Assembly (NCBI RefSeq): GCF_000622145.1
Contig: NZ_JHWH01000001.1
Coordinates: 397,728-461,727, forward strand
Direction of reading: 5' to 3'
DNA length: 64,000 bases
From: Paracoccus yeei ATCC BAA-599
Lineage (GTDB): Bacteria > Pseudomonadota > Alphaproteobacteria > Rhodobacterales > Rhodobacteraceae
Part shown: piece after piece, positions 54,682 to 63,664 of the stretch
Layout of the letters: each line of letters starts with the position of its first letter
Numbering within the stretch: position 1 is the stretch's first letter
Notes under the pieces: model-generated
The model's input: only the letters and a program-made list of their open reading frames with translations
The model's database searches: none
What the model was told of the DNA's origin: nothing
Position numbers and translations under genes: made by a program

Positions 54682-55986
54682 ATGGCTCATCCCCCGCGCC
54701 CGCCGTCGCGCCTTCCCTCGGTCCGGCAGGCGGCCAAACGGCCGCTGATCGGCACCCGCATCCGCGAACGGCGCCTGTCGCTGGGCCGCCGCCAGACCGA
54801 GGTGGCGCGGCACGCCGACATCTCGGCCGCCTATCTGAACCTGATCGAACACAACCGCCGCCCCGTGGGCGAGGCGCTGCTGTCGCGCCTGGCCGAAGCG
54901 CTGGAGATCGACGCCCGCGAACTGGCCTCGGACCGCGAGGAGATCCTGATCTCGGGCCTGCGCGAGGCGGCGGCGCTGGTCGCGGGCCAGTCCCTGCCGG
55001 TGGAACTGGACCAGATCGCCGAATTCGCGGCGCGCTTTCCGGGTTGGGCGGGGGCGCTCTCGGCCTCGGTCCGGCGGGCCGATGCGCTGGAACGGCGGCT
55101 GGTGGCGCTGTCGGACCGGATGACGCGCGACCCCTATCTGCTGGCGACGCTGCACGAGATCCAGTCGGCGGTGACGGCGGTGCGCTCGACCGCCTCGATC
55201 CTGGCCGAGACGCCGGACATCGAACCGGAATGGCGCGACCGCTTCCACGGCAATCTCGACGCCGACAGCCAGCGCCTGTCGCGCACCGCGCAGTCGCTGG
55301 TGGCCTATCTGGACACGTTCGAGGACGACGCCGTGCCCATGTCGCCCCAGGAAGAGGTCGAGGCCTGGGCCGCCGCCGGCCAGTCCGACCCGACCGAGGC
55401 GGCGGAGCTGGCCTCGGACGCGGCGCGGGCGATGGCGCGGGGGGTGCTTGCGGCGCAGGCCCGCGACCGCGCCGCCCTGCCCGATGCCGCGCTGGCCGCC
55501 CTGGCCGAAGACACAGCGGCACCCGATCCGGGCCTGTTGGCGCTGCGCGGCGGCTGGCCGCTCGACCTGGTGCTGCGCCGGCTGGGCGTGCTGCGCCCCG
55601 GCCCCTGGGCGGATGCGGGGCTGGTGATCTGCGACGGCTCGGGCGCGCCGCTGTTTCGCTATGCGCCCCCGGGGTTCGAACTGCCCCGCCCCGGCGAGGG
55701 CTGCGCGCTGTGGCCGCTGTTCGAGGCTCTGGCCCAGCCGCAGCTGCCCGTCGCCCGCCTGATCGAGACGCCGGGCGGCAGCCGCTATCTCGCCTGGGCC
55801 GTGGCCGAGCGGCTGCTGCCCATGGGGTTCGACGGGCCGGCGCTGAGCCGGGCGCAGATGCTGCTGCTGCCCGCGCCCGCCGCCGCGGATGCGCGCCCCG
55901 CCCTGCCCGTGGGCCCGGCCTGCCGGATCTGCCCGCGCCCGGCCTGCCCGGCGCGGCACGAACCCTCGATCCTGGGTCCGGCCTGA
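54682..55986 (+). CDS. XRE-type regulator with DUF2083-like C-terminus
   Basis: The 434-residue protein has an N-terminal helix-turn-helix (LIGTRIRERRLSLGRRQTEVARHADISAAYLNLIEHNRRPV, about 22-62). The middle contains LHEIQSAVTAVRSTASIL, which resembles a histidine-kinase dimerisation helix. The C-terminus has CRICPRPACPARHEPS, the cysteine pattern of the short-chain fatty acyl-CoA regulator family. It probably senses a metabolite and controls acetate/propionate-type genes. ATG 54682 is chosen over an upstream GTG-type start. The membrane protein gene starts two bases after its stop. Confidence 0.78.
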   Translation: MAHPPRPPSRLPSVRQAAKRPLIGTRIRERRLSLGRRQTEVARHADISAAYLNLIEHNRRPVGEALLSRLAEALEIDARELASDREEILISGLREAAALVAGQSLPVELDQIAEFAARFPGWAGALSASVRRADALERRLVALSDRMTRDPYLLATLHEIQSAVTAVRSTASILAETPDIEPEWRDRFHGNLDADSQRLSRTAQSLVAYLDTFEDDAVPMSPQEEVEAWAAAGQSDPTEAAELASDAARAMARGVLAAQARDRAALPDAALAALAEDTAAPDPGLLALRGGWPLDLVLRRLGVLRPGPWADAGLVICDGSGAPLFRYAPPGFELPRPGEGCALWPLFEALAQPQLPVARLIETPGGSRYLAWAVAERLLPMGFDGPALSRAQMLLLPAPAAADARPALPVGPACRICPRPACPARHEPSILGPA

Positions 55987-55988
55987 GG

Positions 55989-56249
55989 ATGCGGCTGCGC
56001 ACCCGACGCCTGTTCCTGGACCGCGCCGCCTATCGCAGGCGGCGGCTGATCGACGCGACGCGGATGCTGCCCTTTGCCCTGGCGCTGGTGGTGCTGGTGC
56101 CGCCGGTCTGGCTGCCGCACCATTTCAGCTTTGCCACCGGCACCCTGTGGCTGGCCTTGGGCTGGATCGCGACCATCGCCGTCACCGCCGCGCTGCACCA
56201 CGCCATCGGTCCCGCCCGCGCCGCGCCGGAGGACGAGGATGACGCCTGA
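55989..56249 (+). CDS. small two-helix membrane protein
   Basis: The 86-residue protein has a basic N-terminus (MRLRTRRLFLDRAAYRRRRLID) and two hydrophobic helices (MLPFALALVVLVPPVWL and TLWLALGWIATIAVTAALHHAI), then an acidic tail. It lies between the regulator and the symporter-kinase with an 11-base overlap into the latter. In several bacteria a short DUF485-like or DUF4212-like subunit precedes SSS symporters, but the match here is not clear enough to name. Confidence 0.7.
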   Translation: MRLRTRRLFLDRAAYRRRRLIDATRMLPFALALVVLVPPVWLPHHFSFATGTLWLALGWIATIAVTAALHHAIGPARAAPEDEDDA

Positions 56250-58917
56250 GACGCTTGGCCTTGCCGCCACCGCCTATGTGGCGCTGATGTTCCTTCTGGC
56301 CCATGCCGCCGACCGCGCCGCCGCCGCGGGGCGCTGGCGCTGGATGGAACGCCCGGTGATCTATACCCTGTCGCTGTCGGTCTATTGCTCGGCCTGGACC
56401 TTCTATGGCGCCGTCGGCTACGCCAGCCGCTCGGGGCTGGAGTTCATGACGATCTATCTGGGCCCCGGCATCGTCTTTGCCGGCGCCTGGTGGGGCTTGC
56501 GCCATCTGGTCCGGGTGGCGCGGATGCACCGCGTGACCTCGATCGCGGACCTGATCTCCAGCCGCTACGGCAAGTCGCCGGGACTGGCGGCGCTGGTCAC
56601 GCTGATCGCGGTCTGCGCGGCGACGCCCTATATCGCGCTGCAACTGCAATCGGTGTCCATGGCGCTGTCGGCCTTTGCCGAGCCGGGGCGGCCGCTGCCG
56701 GGCTCGATCCCGCTGTGGACGGCGGTCGGGCTTGCGGCCTTCGCCATCCTGTTCGGGACCCGCAACCTTGCCGCCGACGAACGCCACCACGGCGTCGTCA
56801 TGGCCATCGCCGTCGAGGCGGTGGTCAAGCTTACGGCCTTTGTCGCGGTCGGCGCCTATGTGCTGTGGGGCCTGGCCGACGGACCCGCGGACATCCTGGC
56901 CCGCATCGACCGCATGGCCGCACGGCCGGAGGGCGAGGGCTGGATGATCCGCCCCGACCGCTGGTTCGTGCTGATCACGCTGTCGGCCGCGGCGGTGATC
57001 GTGCTGCCGCGCATGTTCCAGGTGCTGGTGGTCGAGGCCAGCGACGACGACCGGCTGCGCCAGGCGGGCTGGGCCTTTCCGCTGTATCTGTTCGCGATGA
57101 CCTTCCTGGTCCTGCCCATCGCGGTGGTGGGCCAGGACCTGCTGCCCCAGGGCTCGAACCCCGACCTGCATGTGCTGGCCCTGCCCCTGTCGCAGGGGCA
57201 GGACGCGCTGGCGGGGTTTGTCTTCCTCGGGGGGTTTTCCTCGGCCATGTCGATGGTGGTGGTCAGCGCCATCGCGCTGTCGACCATGATGGCCAACCAT
57301 TGGCTGGTGCCCCTGTGGCTGTGGCTGCGCCGGGGCGGGCTGGGGGCCGGCGCCCAGCCCGGCGCCGCGCGCGAGGACCTGCGCGCGCTGATGCTGAACG
57401 CGCGGCGGCTGGCCATCCTGTGCATCATCGGGGCGGGCTGGACCTATCTGCGGTTGTCGGGCGGCACCTCGGCCCTGGCGGTCATGGGCATCGTGGCCTT
57501 TTCGGGCATGGCGCAGGTCCTGCCGGCGCTGATCGCGGGCCTGTGCTGGCGCGGCGCCACCCGGCGCGGGGCCGTGGCGGGGATCGTCGCGGGCGCGGCG
57601 GTGTGGCTGGGGATGGTGTTCCTGCCCTCGCTCGGGCTGACCGCGCCGCCGCGCCTGCCGCAGGGCATCGACCCCTTTGCCGGTTCGGTCCTGCTGGCGC
57701 TGGGGGTCAATCTTGCGCTGACCGTGCTGGTGTCGCTGATCGACTTTCCGAACCCGGTCGAGCGGATGCAGGGCCTGTCCTTTGTCCATGCCATCGCGCC
57801 CGACGGCTCGCCCAGTGACGGGGCCGGCCAGGGGCGGGCGGAATCGCTGCTGGCGCTGGCGGGGCGGCTTTGGGGCAGCGAGCGCGCCTTGGAGATCTTT
57901 CGCGCCGCGGCCGAGGACCAGGGCAAGTCCGGCTATCTGCCCGACCTGACGCCGCGCTTCCTGTCCGATTTCGAACGCCAGATCGCCGGCACCGTGGGCG
58001 CGGCCACCGCCGTCGCGCTGATGGCGCAGGTCGCGGGCCGGGGCCCGGTCACGGTGGCCGACCTGATGGATGTCGCGGGCGAGGCCAGCCGCGCCCGCGC
58101 CGACAAGCTGCGGCTTGAGACGGCGACCGAGGAACTGGCCCGCACCGCCCGCAAGCTGCAGGAAACCAACGACAAGCTGACCGCTCTTTCGGCCCAGAAG
58201 GACGCCTTTCTGGGCCAGATCAGCCACGAATTGCGCACACCCATGACCTCGATCCGGGCCTTTTCCGAGATCCTGATGGAGCCCGATGTGCCCGCCCCCG
58301 ACCGCGCCCGCTTTGCCGGGATCATCCACGCAGAGACCGGACGGCTGACCCGGCTGGTCGACGACCTGCTGGACCTTGCCGTTCTGGAAGGCGGGCGCGC
58401 GCGGCTGACGCCCGCCGTGGTGAACCTGCACGACCTGATCGAACGGGCGCTGGCCGCCTCGCGCGCCGGAGACGCGGGGCGCGGCCCGGTGCTGCTGCGC
58501 GACATCCCGGCCGAGCATCTGATGCTGATCACCGACCCCGACCGGCTGCTGCAGGTGCTGATCAATGTGCTGGCGAACGCGCGCAAGTACTGCGACGCCC
58601 CTGCCCCCGAGATCCGGATCGAGACGCGGCGCCTGCGCGACGGCCGCATCGAAATCGACATCGCCGACAACGGCGCCGGAATCCCCCCCGAGCACGAGGC
58701 GCTGATCTTCGAGAAATTCGCCCGGCTGGACGATCCGGCGCGGGCCGGGGGCGCCGGGCTGGGGCTGGCGATCTGCCGCGAGATCATGCAGTTCCTGGGC
58801 GGCTCCATCGCCTATCTGCCCGGACAGGGCGGCGCGGCCTTTCGCATCTCCCTGCCGCCAAGACCGCCCGCGCGGACCGGGGCTGCGGGGGAAAATGCTG
58901 CGAATGCAGCCGGATAA
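56239..58917 (+). CDS. sodium:solute symporter-histidine kinase fusion (CrbS-like)
   Basis: The 892-residue protein has an N-terminal SSS/SLC5 domain with about 13 helices (about 1-510; IYTLSLSVYCSAWTFYGAVGYASRSGLEFMTIYLGP, FSSAMSMVVVSAIALSTMMANHW). A linker and coiled coil precede a kinase core with H-box FLGQISHELRTPMTSIRAF, N-box VLINVLANARKY, DIADNGAGIP, FEKFARL and GAGLGLAI. Such fusions sense a transported solute such as acetate or proline. No response regulator gene is adjacent. ATG 56239 overlaps the preceding gene. Confidence 0.88.
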   Translation: MTPETLGLAATAYVALMFLLAHAADRAAAAGRWRWMERPVIYTLSLSVYCSAWTFYGAVGYASRSGLEFMTIYLGPGIVFAGAWWGLRHLVRVARMHRVTSIADLISSRYGKSPGLAALVTLIAVCAATPYIALQLQSVSMALSAFAEPGRPLPGSIPLWTAVGLAAFAILFGTRNLAADERHHGVVMAIAVEAVVKLTAFVAVGAYVLWGLADGPADILARIDRMAARPEGEGWMIRPDRWFVLITLSAAAVIVLPRMFQVLVVEASDDDRLRQAGWAFPLYLFAMTFLVLPIAVVGQDLLPQGSNPDLHVLALPLSQGQDALAGFVFLGGFSSAMSMVVVSAIALSTMMANHWLVPLWLWLRRGGLGAGAQPGAAREDLRALMLNARRLAILCIIGAGWTYLRLSGGTSALAVMGIVAFSGMAQVLPALIAGLCWRGATRRGAVAGIVAGAAVWLGMVFLPSLGLTAPPRLPQGIDPFAGSVLLALGVNLALTVLVSLIDFPNPVERMQGLSFVHAIAPDGSPSDGAGQGRAESLLALAGRLWGSERALEIFRAAAEDQGKSGYLPDLTPRFLSDFERQIAGTVGAATAVALMAQVAGRGPVTVADLMDVAGEASRARADKLRLETATEELARTARKLQETNDKLTALSAQKDAFLGQISHELRTPMTSIRAFSEILMEPDVPAPDRARFAGIIHAETGRLTRLVDDLLDLAVLEGGRARLTPAVVNLHDLIERALAASRAGDAGRGPVLLRDIPAEHLMLITDPDRLLQVLINVLANARKYCDAPAPEIRIETRRLRDGRIEIDIADNGAGIPPEHEALIFEKFARLDDPARAGGAGLGLAICREIMQFLGGSIAYLPGQGGAAFRISLPPRPPARTGAAGENAANAAG

Positions 58918-58977
58918 ACCTTTTCGCAACCAGTCTCTGCAATCCTCGCCGCAGGACAGGTGCGATTCGGGCGTGGT

Positions 58978-60072
58978 ATGGACAGCGCAGAGCGGGAACA
59001 GGCGGTCACGGAGGGCGCACAGGCCGGACAGGTCCTGCGCCGGATGATCGCCCTTGGGGAACAGGGGCGCGCACCGCTGCGCCAGTCCGCGGCCTCCCTG
59101 CAAGCCGCGCAAGAGGTCAGCCTGGAACGGGCGGCGGGCGTGGCGCTGGGGCGCGCCGCCGAACGCGCGCACCGCTTGCCGGTCTATGTCGAAAGCGTGC
59201 AATATGACACCATTTCCGTTTCCGAACTGGCCGAGCTGCTGCCCGAACGCGCGCTTCTGGGCGTTATCGAAGGCGGGCGCGACCTGCTGGGGGTGATGGC
59301 GCTGTGCCCGTCGTTCCTGGCCGCCCTGATCGAAATGCAGGCCCTGGGCCGGGTCACGGCCCGCGCCCCCGCGCCCCGGCGTCCGACGCGGACGGATGCC
59401 GCGATCTCGGCCGATTTCATCAATGGACTGTTGGCGGAACTGGGGCGCGAATTCGCAGCGCGCGCCGATGCGCCGCCCTTTGGCCATTACCGATACGCAA
59501 CCTATCTGGACGATCCGCGCCCCCTAGCCCTGATGCTTGAGGACACCCAGATGACGCGCCTGTCCATCCGCTTTCGCATGGGCAGCGGCGGCCAGCGCGA
59601 CGGCCATATCCTGCTGGCGGTACCCGCGCCGCAGCGTCCCGGGGGCACCACGCGGATGCTTGCGGCAAGCCCCGAGCCGGTGCCGCCCGCCCCCCTGCCC
59701 GAATCGACCTTGCCCGCGCCGACGCTGGCCGACGCCGTCCTGCAGGCGCCGGTCCCTGTCGTGGGCGTGCTCTGCCGCCGGACCCTGACGCTGCGGGCCT
59801 TGCAGGCACTGGCGCCGGGGTCGCTGATCCCCCTGCCCGCGCATGCCCTGGACGAGGCGCGGATCGAAACCGCGACCGGCCAGTTGCTGGCCACCGGCCG
59901 CCTGGGCGAGGCCGAGGGGTTTCACGCCATCCGGCTGCGGACGGGCGCGGCCCGGTCCGCGGGAACCCCGCCCGCCCCGGGGGCCGAACCGCCGCTGGCC
60001 GACCTGGCCGAACCCGATCCCTTTCGCCCCGAAAGCGTCTCTGCCGCGCCGCCGCGGCAGGCCGCCCATTGA
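58978..60072 (+). CDS. orphan FliM/FliN-family (SpoA domain) protein
   Basis: The 364-residue protein has a FliM-like middle domain (VYVESVQYDTISVSELAELLPERALLGVIEG, AISADFINGLLAELGREF) and a C-terminal SpoA-type segment (TLTLRALQALAPGSLIPLPAHALDEARIETATGQLLATGRLGEAEGFHAIRL). These are C-ring proteins of flagella or injectisomes. No other flagellar or secretion gene is in the window. ATG 58978 (MDSAEREQ) is chosen over 58960. Its role here is uncertain. Confidence 0.75.
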   Translation: MDSAEREQAVTEGAQAGQVLRRMIALGEQGRAPLRQSAASLQAAQEVSLERAAGVALGRAAERAHRLPVYVESVQYDTISVSELAELLPERALLGVIEGGRDLLGVMALCPSFLAALIEMQALGRVTARAPAPRRPTRTDAAISADFINGLLAELGREFAARADAPPFGHYRYATYLDDPRPLALMLEDTQMTRLSIRFRMGSGGQRDGHILLAVPAPQRPGGTTRMLAASPEPVPPAPLPESTLPAPTLADAVLQAPVPVVGVLCRRTLTLRALQALAPGSLIPLPAHALDEARIETATGQLLATGRLGEAEGFHAIRLRTGAARSAGTPPAPGAEPPLADLAEPDPFRPESVSAAPPRQAAH

Positions 60073-60252
60073 CAGCCGACTGGCCCTGCGCTTGACTGCC
60101 GGTCGGCCGCCGGGGCGCCTCTGCCGCCCCCGAAAAGCCGTGAAAACCGCCCGGACGACCGGGCCGATGTCAGTTTCCCCTTGAAAAATCGGGCGGCGCG
60201 ACGCATGTAGCTTGCGCCCGCCAAGGTGCGGGTCACCCCTACAGGAGAAGAC

Positions 60253-60471
60253 ATGGCCAAGGAAGAAATGCTCGAATTTCCCGGCGTCGTGAAGGAACTC
60301 CTGCCCAATGCGACATTCCGGGTCGAGCTAGAGAACGGCCATGAGATCATCGCACATATGGCAGGAAAGATGCGCAAGAACCGCATCCGCGTTCTGGCCG
60401 GCGACAAGGTTCAGGTGGAAATGAACACCTATGACCTGACCAAGGGCAGGATCAATTATCGCTTCAAGTAA
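60253..60471 (+). CDS. infA: translation initiation factor IF-1
   Basis: The 72-residue protein [67 protein letters not shown] is a textbook S1-fold IF-1. It starts after ACAGGAG. A TTGAAA at 60181-60186 may be the -35 of its promoter, with a weak -10 (CATGTA at 60204). The 180-base gap before it shows nothing else. Confidence 0.97.
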   Translation: MAKEEMLEFPGVVKELLPNATFRVELENGHEIIAHMAGKMRKNRIRVLAGDKVQVEMNTYDLTKGRINYRFK

Positions 60472-60516
60472 GCCCTGCGCGTCCGCAGGCGCTGCGGATG
60501 CAGGACCGGCCAAGGC

Positions 60517-61155
60517 ATGACCATGAATGACCTGAACGCCCCCCGCCCGGACCTCGATGCCAGCGGGGTTTCCGGCGTTCGGCCGCGGCTGGTGCTCGGC
60601 TCGGCCAGCCCGCGGCGGCTGGAGTTGCTGGGCCAGATCGGCATCCGCCCCGATGCGGTGATGCCCGCCGATATCGACGAAACGCCGCGCCGCCAGGAAT
60701 CCGCCCGCGCCTATACCCGCCGCATGGCCCGCGAAAAGGCCGAGGCGCTGGCCGGCCGGGCCGATGGCGTCGTTCTGTGCGCAGACACCTCGGTCGTGGC
60801 CGGGCGCCGCATCCTTGGCAAGCCCGCCGACGCGGAGGAGGCGCGCAGTTTCCTGCACCTGCTGTCCGGCCGCCGCCACCGCGTGCTGACCGCCGTCGCC
60901 CTGGCCCATGCCGGTCGCCTGCACGAACGCCTGGTGGAAACCACGATCCGCCTGCGCCCCCTCTCGACGCCCGAGATCGAGGGCTATGTCGCCTCGGGCG
61001 AATGGCGGGGCAAGGCTGGCGGCTATGGCATCCAGGGCCGCGCCGGGGCCTTCGTGCTGTGGATGCAGGGATCATACAGCGCCGTCGTAGGCCTGCCGCT
61101 GGCGGAAACCGCAATGCTGCTGGCCCATGCGGGCATCACGGAGAATGCACCATGA
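60517..61155 (+). CDS. Maf family nucleotide pyrophosphatase
   Basis: The 212-residue protein has [49 protein letters not shown] and [14 protein letters not shown], the Maf/YhdE signature. These enzymes hydrolyse non-canonical or m5U/dTTP-type nucleotides. The N-terminus has about 20 extra residues. It leads an overlapping maf-RNase E/G-yacG operon (ATGA junctions). Confidence 0.92.
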   Translation: MTMNDLNAPRPDLDASGVSGVRPRLVLGSASPRRLELLGQIGIRPDAVMPADIDETPRRQESARAYTRRMAREKAEALAGRADGVVLCADTSVVAGRRILGKPADAEEARSFLHLLSGRRHRVLTAVALAHAGRLHERLVETTIRLRPLSTPEIEGYVASGEWRGKAGGYGIQGRAGAFVLWMQGSYSAVVGLPLAETAMLLAHAGITENAP

Positions 61156-62207
61156 AGGGACGCCAGATCGTCATCGGCCAAGTCTTTGGCCTGGATGCCG
61201 CGGCCCTGATGCAGGACGGCCAGTTGCAGGACCTGATCCTGGACACCGCCGCCGTGGCCCCGCTGGCCCCCGGCGCCATCTGCCGCGCCAAGGTGGACCG
61301 GCTGGTCAAGGGCCAGGGCGGCGTCTTTCTGCGCCTGCCCGAGGGCGAGCGCGGCTATCTGCGCGACCGCTCGGGCCTGCGCGAGGGCCAGTCGATCATC
61401 GTCCAGATCGGCGGCAGCGCCGAGCCGGGCAAGGCCGTCCCGGTCTCCTGCAGGCTGAACTTCCGCGGCCGACATGTCATCGTGACCCCCGGCGCGCCGG
61501 GGGTGAACGTCTCGCGCCGGATCCGCGATGGGGCCTTGCGCGCCAGTCTGGAAGCCTTGGGTGCTGCGGCGCTTGACGGTGTGGCCGAGCCGCCGGGCAT
61601 CGTCTTTCGCAGCGTGGCGGCCCAGTCCGACCCCGAGGAGATCGAACAGGAACTGCGCAGCCTGCTGGACCTCGCCCTGGCCGTCGCCGCCGATGCCGAG
61701 GGGCAGCCCGAACTGCTGCTCGACGCGCCCGACCCGGCCGAGCAGGCCTGGCGCGATTGGGCCGAGCCTCCCCCCGACGGCGTCGAGGACGGGCCGAATG
61801 CCTTCGCCCTGACCGGCGCCGCCGAGGCCGCCGAGGCGATGCTGTCGCCCCGCGTCGATCTGGGCGGCGGCGCTTGGGCCGAGATCGAGGCCCTGCGCGC
61901 GCTTGTCGCTGTGGACGTAAACACCGGTTCCGACCACTCGCCGGCCGCCGGGCTCAAGGCTAATATCGCGCTTGCCCGCGATCTGCCGCGCCAGTTGCGA
62001 CTGCGCGGCCTGGGCGGGCAGATCGTGGTCGATTTCGCCCCCATGCCCAAGCGCGACCGCGGCACGCTGGACCAGATCCTGCGCGCCGCCTTCAAGGCCG
62101 AACCCGCCGAGACGGTTCTGATCGGCTGGACCGCGATGGGTCTTTACGAGATCAGCCGCAAGCGCGACCGCCTGCCCCTGTCCCGTATCGCGGGGGCGCA
62201 GCGATGA
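61152..62207 (+). CDS. short ribonuclease E/G-family protein lacking the Zn-link
   Basis: The 351-residue protein keeps the RNase E/G catalytic aspartates Asp255 (VAVDVNTG) and Asp294 ([11 protein letters not shown]) and the helix [16 protein letters not shown]. It then stops exactly where the zinc-link CPxCxG motif of RNase E/G would begin. The S1-domain region is degenerate (about 40-115). It may be an rRNA-processing enzyme like RNase G. The next gene, yacG, begins with the zinc motif CPICG and overlaps its stop. Confidence 0.85.
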   Translation: MKGRQIVIGQVFGLDAAALMQDGQLQDLILDTAAVAPLAPGAICRAKVDRLVKGQGGVFLRLPEGERGYLRDRSGLREGQSIIVQIGGSAEPGKAVPVSCRLNFRGRHVIVTPGAPGVNVSRRIRDGALRASLEALGAAALDGVAEPPGIVFRSVAAQSDPEEIEQELRSLLDLALAVAADAEGQPELLLDAPDPAEQAWRDWAEPPPDGVEDGPNAFALTGAAEAAEAMLSPRVDLGGGAWAEIEALRALVAVDVNTGSDHSPAAGLKANIALARDLPRQLRLRGLGGQIVVDFAPMPKRDRGTLDQILRAAFKAEPAETVLIGWTAMGLYEISRKRDRLPLSRIAGAQR

Positions 62208-62353
62208 CCTGCCCGATCTGCGGCAAGCCGGCGGTCCCCCGCTATCGACCGTTCTGCTCGCGCCGCTGCGCCGACGTGGACCTCGCGCACTGGCTGCGCG
62301 GCGATTACCGCATCCCGGCTGAGCCTGTTCCCGATGCCGATCCGGACGAATGA
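62204..62353 (+). CDS. yacG: DNA gyrase inhibitor YacG
   Basis: The small gene encodes 49 residues: [38 protein letters not shown] with zinc ligands Cys3, 6, 18 and 22. YacG binds GyrB and inhibits gyrase in E. coli. Its ATG overlaps the RNase stop (ATGA), so it is the last gene of the maf operon. A tRNA-Phe gene follows after 76 bases. Confidence 0.93.
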   Translation: MTCPICGKPAVPRYRPFCSRRCADVDLAHWLRGDYRIPAEPVPDADPDE

Positions 62354-62371
62354 AATTTCTGTTTTTCGCTC

Positions 62372-62400
62372 TGGACACGGGCGCGCGACTGGCCTAGTTA
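62372..62400 (+). promoter_or_regulatory. candidate promoter for tRNA-Phe
   Basis: TGGACA (62372-62377), a 17-base spacer, TAGTTA (62395-62400). The start would be about 23 bases before the tRNA. Confidence 0.4.
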
Positions 62401-62429
62401 CCCGCCAGCCGAAAGCAAAATGGCACGGC

Positions 62430-62505
62430 GCCCGGATAGCTCAGTTGGTAGAGCAGCGGATTGAAAATCCGCGTGTCGGTGGTTCGAATCCGCCTCCGGG
62501 CACCA
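62430..62505 (+). tRNA. tRNA-Phe (GAA)
   Basis: 76 bases including CCA. Acceptor stem GCCCGGA/TCCGGGC, anticodon arm GCGGA-TTGAAAA-TCCGC gives GAA, T arm GGTTCGAATCC. Immediately downstream is TTTTT and then DNA unlike the core genome, so the 3' end of this gene is a plausible integration site. Confidence 0.96.
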
Positions 62506-62570
62506 TTTTTAATCAAGCAAAAACAGCGCCCTAAGGTTTCCGCATCGTTCGATTAGGTCACGGAATAGTA

Positions 62571-62592
62571 TTTGGGGACACTTTGGGGACAC
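62571..62592 (+). repeat. tandem 11-base direct repeat near tRNA-Phe
   Basis: TTTGGGGACAC occurs twice head to tail (62571-62581 and 62582-62592). It lies 66 bases after the tRNA. Such short repeats are often seen where integrases bind, but no integrase gene is in the window. Confidence 0.55.
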
Positions 62593-62668
62593 CGGGACAT
62601 CTGGCACATCGTCGCCAAAGCGAAGTCGGTCGCCGGTCATCGGTTGCCGCGTCTCCTGGACCGAATCT

Positions 62669-63255
62669 TCAAGCGAAAAACTCCTTCCATTCCGCGTCGG
62701 TGATCTCGCCCATCATGTCCGCATGCGACTTGTCGATGGCCAGCATCTGGAACGCGCGCGTCCGATGGGATTCGGCGGTCCTCTCGCTGTGCTGAGCGCA
62801 GGCCCCCATCGCCAAGTCGACGCCGCGACTTCCAAGCTGCCCGAACTGCTCGTGAAGCTTCGTCCTGGACGCGTGGTTCCCCGTGCCCAGAACCTGCTGC
62901 CAGAGATGGCTGACATAGCGTTTTGTTTGGCACCCGGCCCTCATGGTCAGGACCCTCGGTAACGGGATCGTCCCAGTCAAGCAGTTTTGCGTATACGGGA
63001 TGCACCGCCGGAGCGCGGTCTTGTTCTTTGAGCAAGTGATCTGCTTCTCTGGTCGGTAACCTTCGTCTGAGACCGACCCGGCGATAGTGGAGAGGTAGGT
63101 CTCCGGGCATCCAACTCAGTCATCGTCAGGCCAGCGGCGTCAACTTCAAGGAGGACGTGTTGGTGGACAGGTGCAGCCGCTGATCTGCGGCCGGCGACCT
63201 TGACTGCCGCAGAGGCGGCGAAGGTCAAGGTCTTGGCGTTGATCTCGATGTGCAT
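62669..63255 (-). pseudogene. degenerate coding remnants, partly resembling a sliding clamp N-terminus
   Basis: Three minus-strand pieces lie in different frames. The first (start 63255) reads MHIEINAKTLTFAASAAVKV then HQHVLLEVDAAGLTMTELDA, resembling the first domain of DnaN-like clamps. The second (around 62930-63070) reads ADHLLKEQDRAPAVHPVYAK and LDWDDPVTEG. The third (62669-62980) ends LAIDKSHADMMGEITDAEWK. I cannot join them into one gene and do not recognise the last two. They look like decayed accessory genes. Confidence 0.35.
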
Positions 63256-63285
63256 TATTGTGCAAATCGCATCCCGGAGAACGTT

Positions 63286-63660
63286 ATGTCAGAGGCAATA
63301 CACAGGTATCACACGGCAAAAGGGTATTTTCAGTCTTGCATGATGATCACCCGCAGCCCTGACTGGAACGACGAACCCAGGAAATACCTAACGCTGCTGT
63401 CTATGATGATGCTGACCGGGTTTTCGGTCGAACTATATCTCAAGGCATGGATGCTCCAGAAGAAGCGGGAGGCGGGCATCCCGGACGTTGAGGCTTCAGA
63501 GTCGGTGCGGAAATATGGGCATAACCTTCGCAAGCTCTTCAAGGACTGTTCAGAAACTGGTCTTGATGTCCTTGGTGTTGATGAACTGGTCGATATTCTC
63601 GCTCAAGGCCATCAGGACTACACCTATCGGTATATGAACGAGGGAGACAAGAGGCTCTGA
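63286..63660 (+). CDS. HEPN-like protein, possibly truncated
   Basis: The 124-residue protein has MMMLTGFSVELYLKAWMLQKK and later KYGHNLRKLFKDC, a pattern typical of HEPN-fold proteins (helical; often toxins or RNA-binding modules). The usual remaining helices after GHNLRKLF are short here, and the stop at 63658-63660 lies only 72 bases before the IS110 transposase start, so the 3' end may be cut by the insertion. ATG 63286 has GGAG at a good distance; ATG 63250 is in frame. Base use is less GC-rich than the core genes. Confidence 0.6.
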   Translation: MSEAIHRYHTAKGYFQSCMMITRSPDWNDEPRKYLTLLSMMMLTGFSVELYLKAWMLQKKREAGIPDVEASESVRKYGHNLRKLFKDCSETGLDVLGVDELVDILAQGHQDYTYRYMNEGDKRL

Positions 63661-63664
63661 TGAT

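Noticed and set aside
56182..59487. Long open frame (about 1,100 codons) on the minus strand opposite the symporter-kinase
   Set aside because: Same composition effect; no motifs, and it spans several genuine plus-strand genes.
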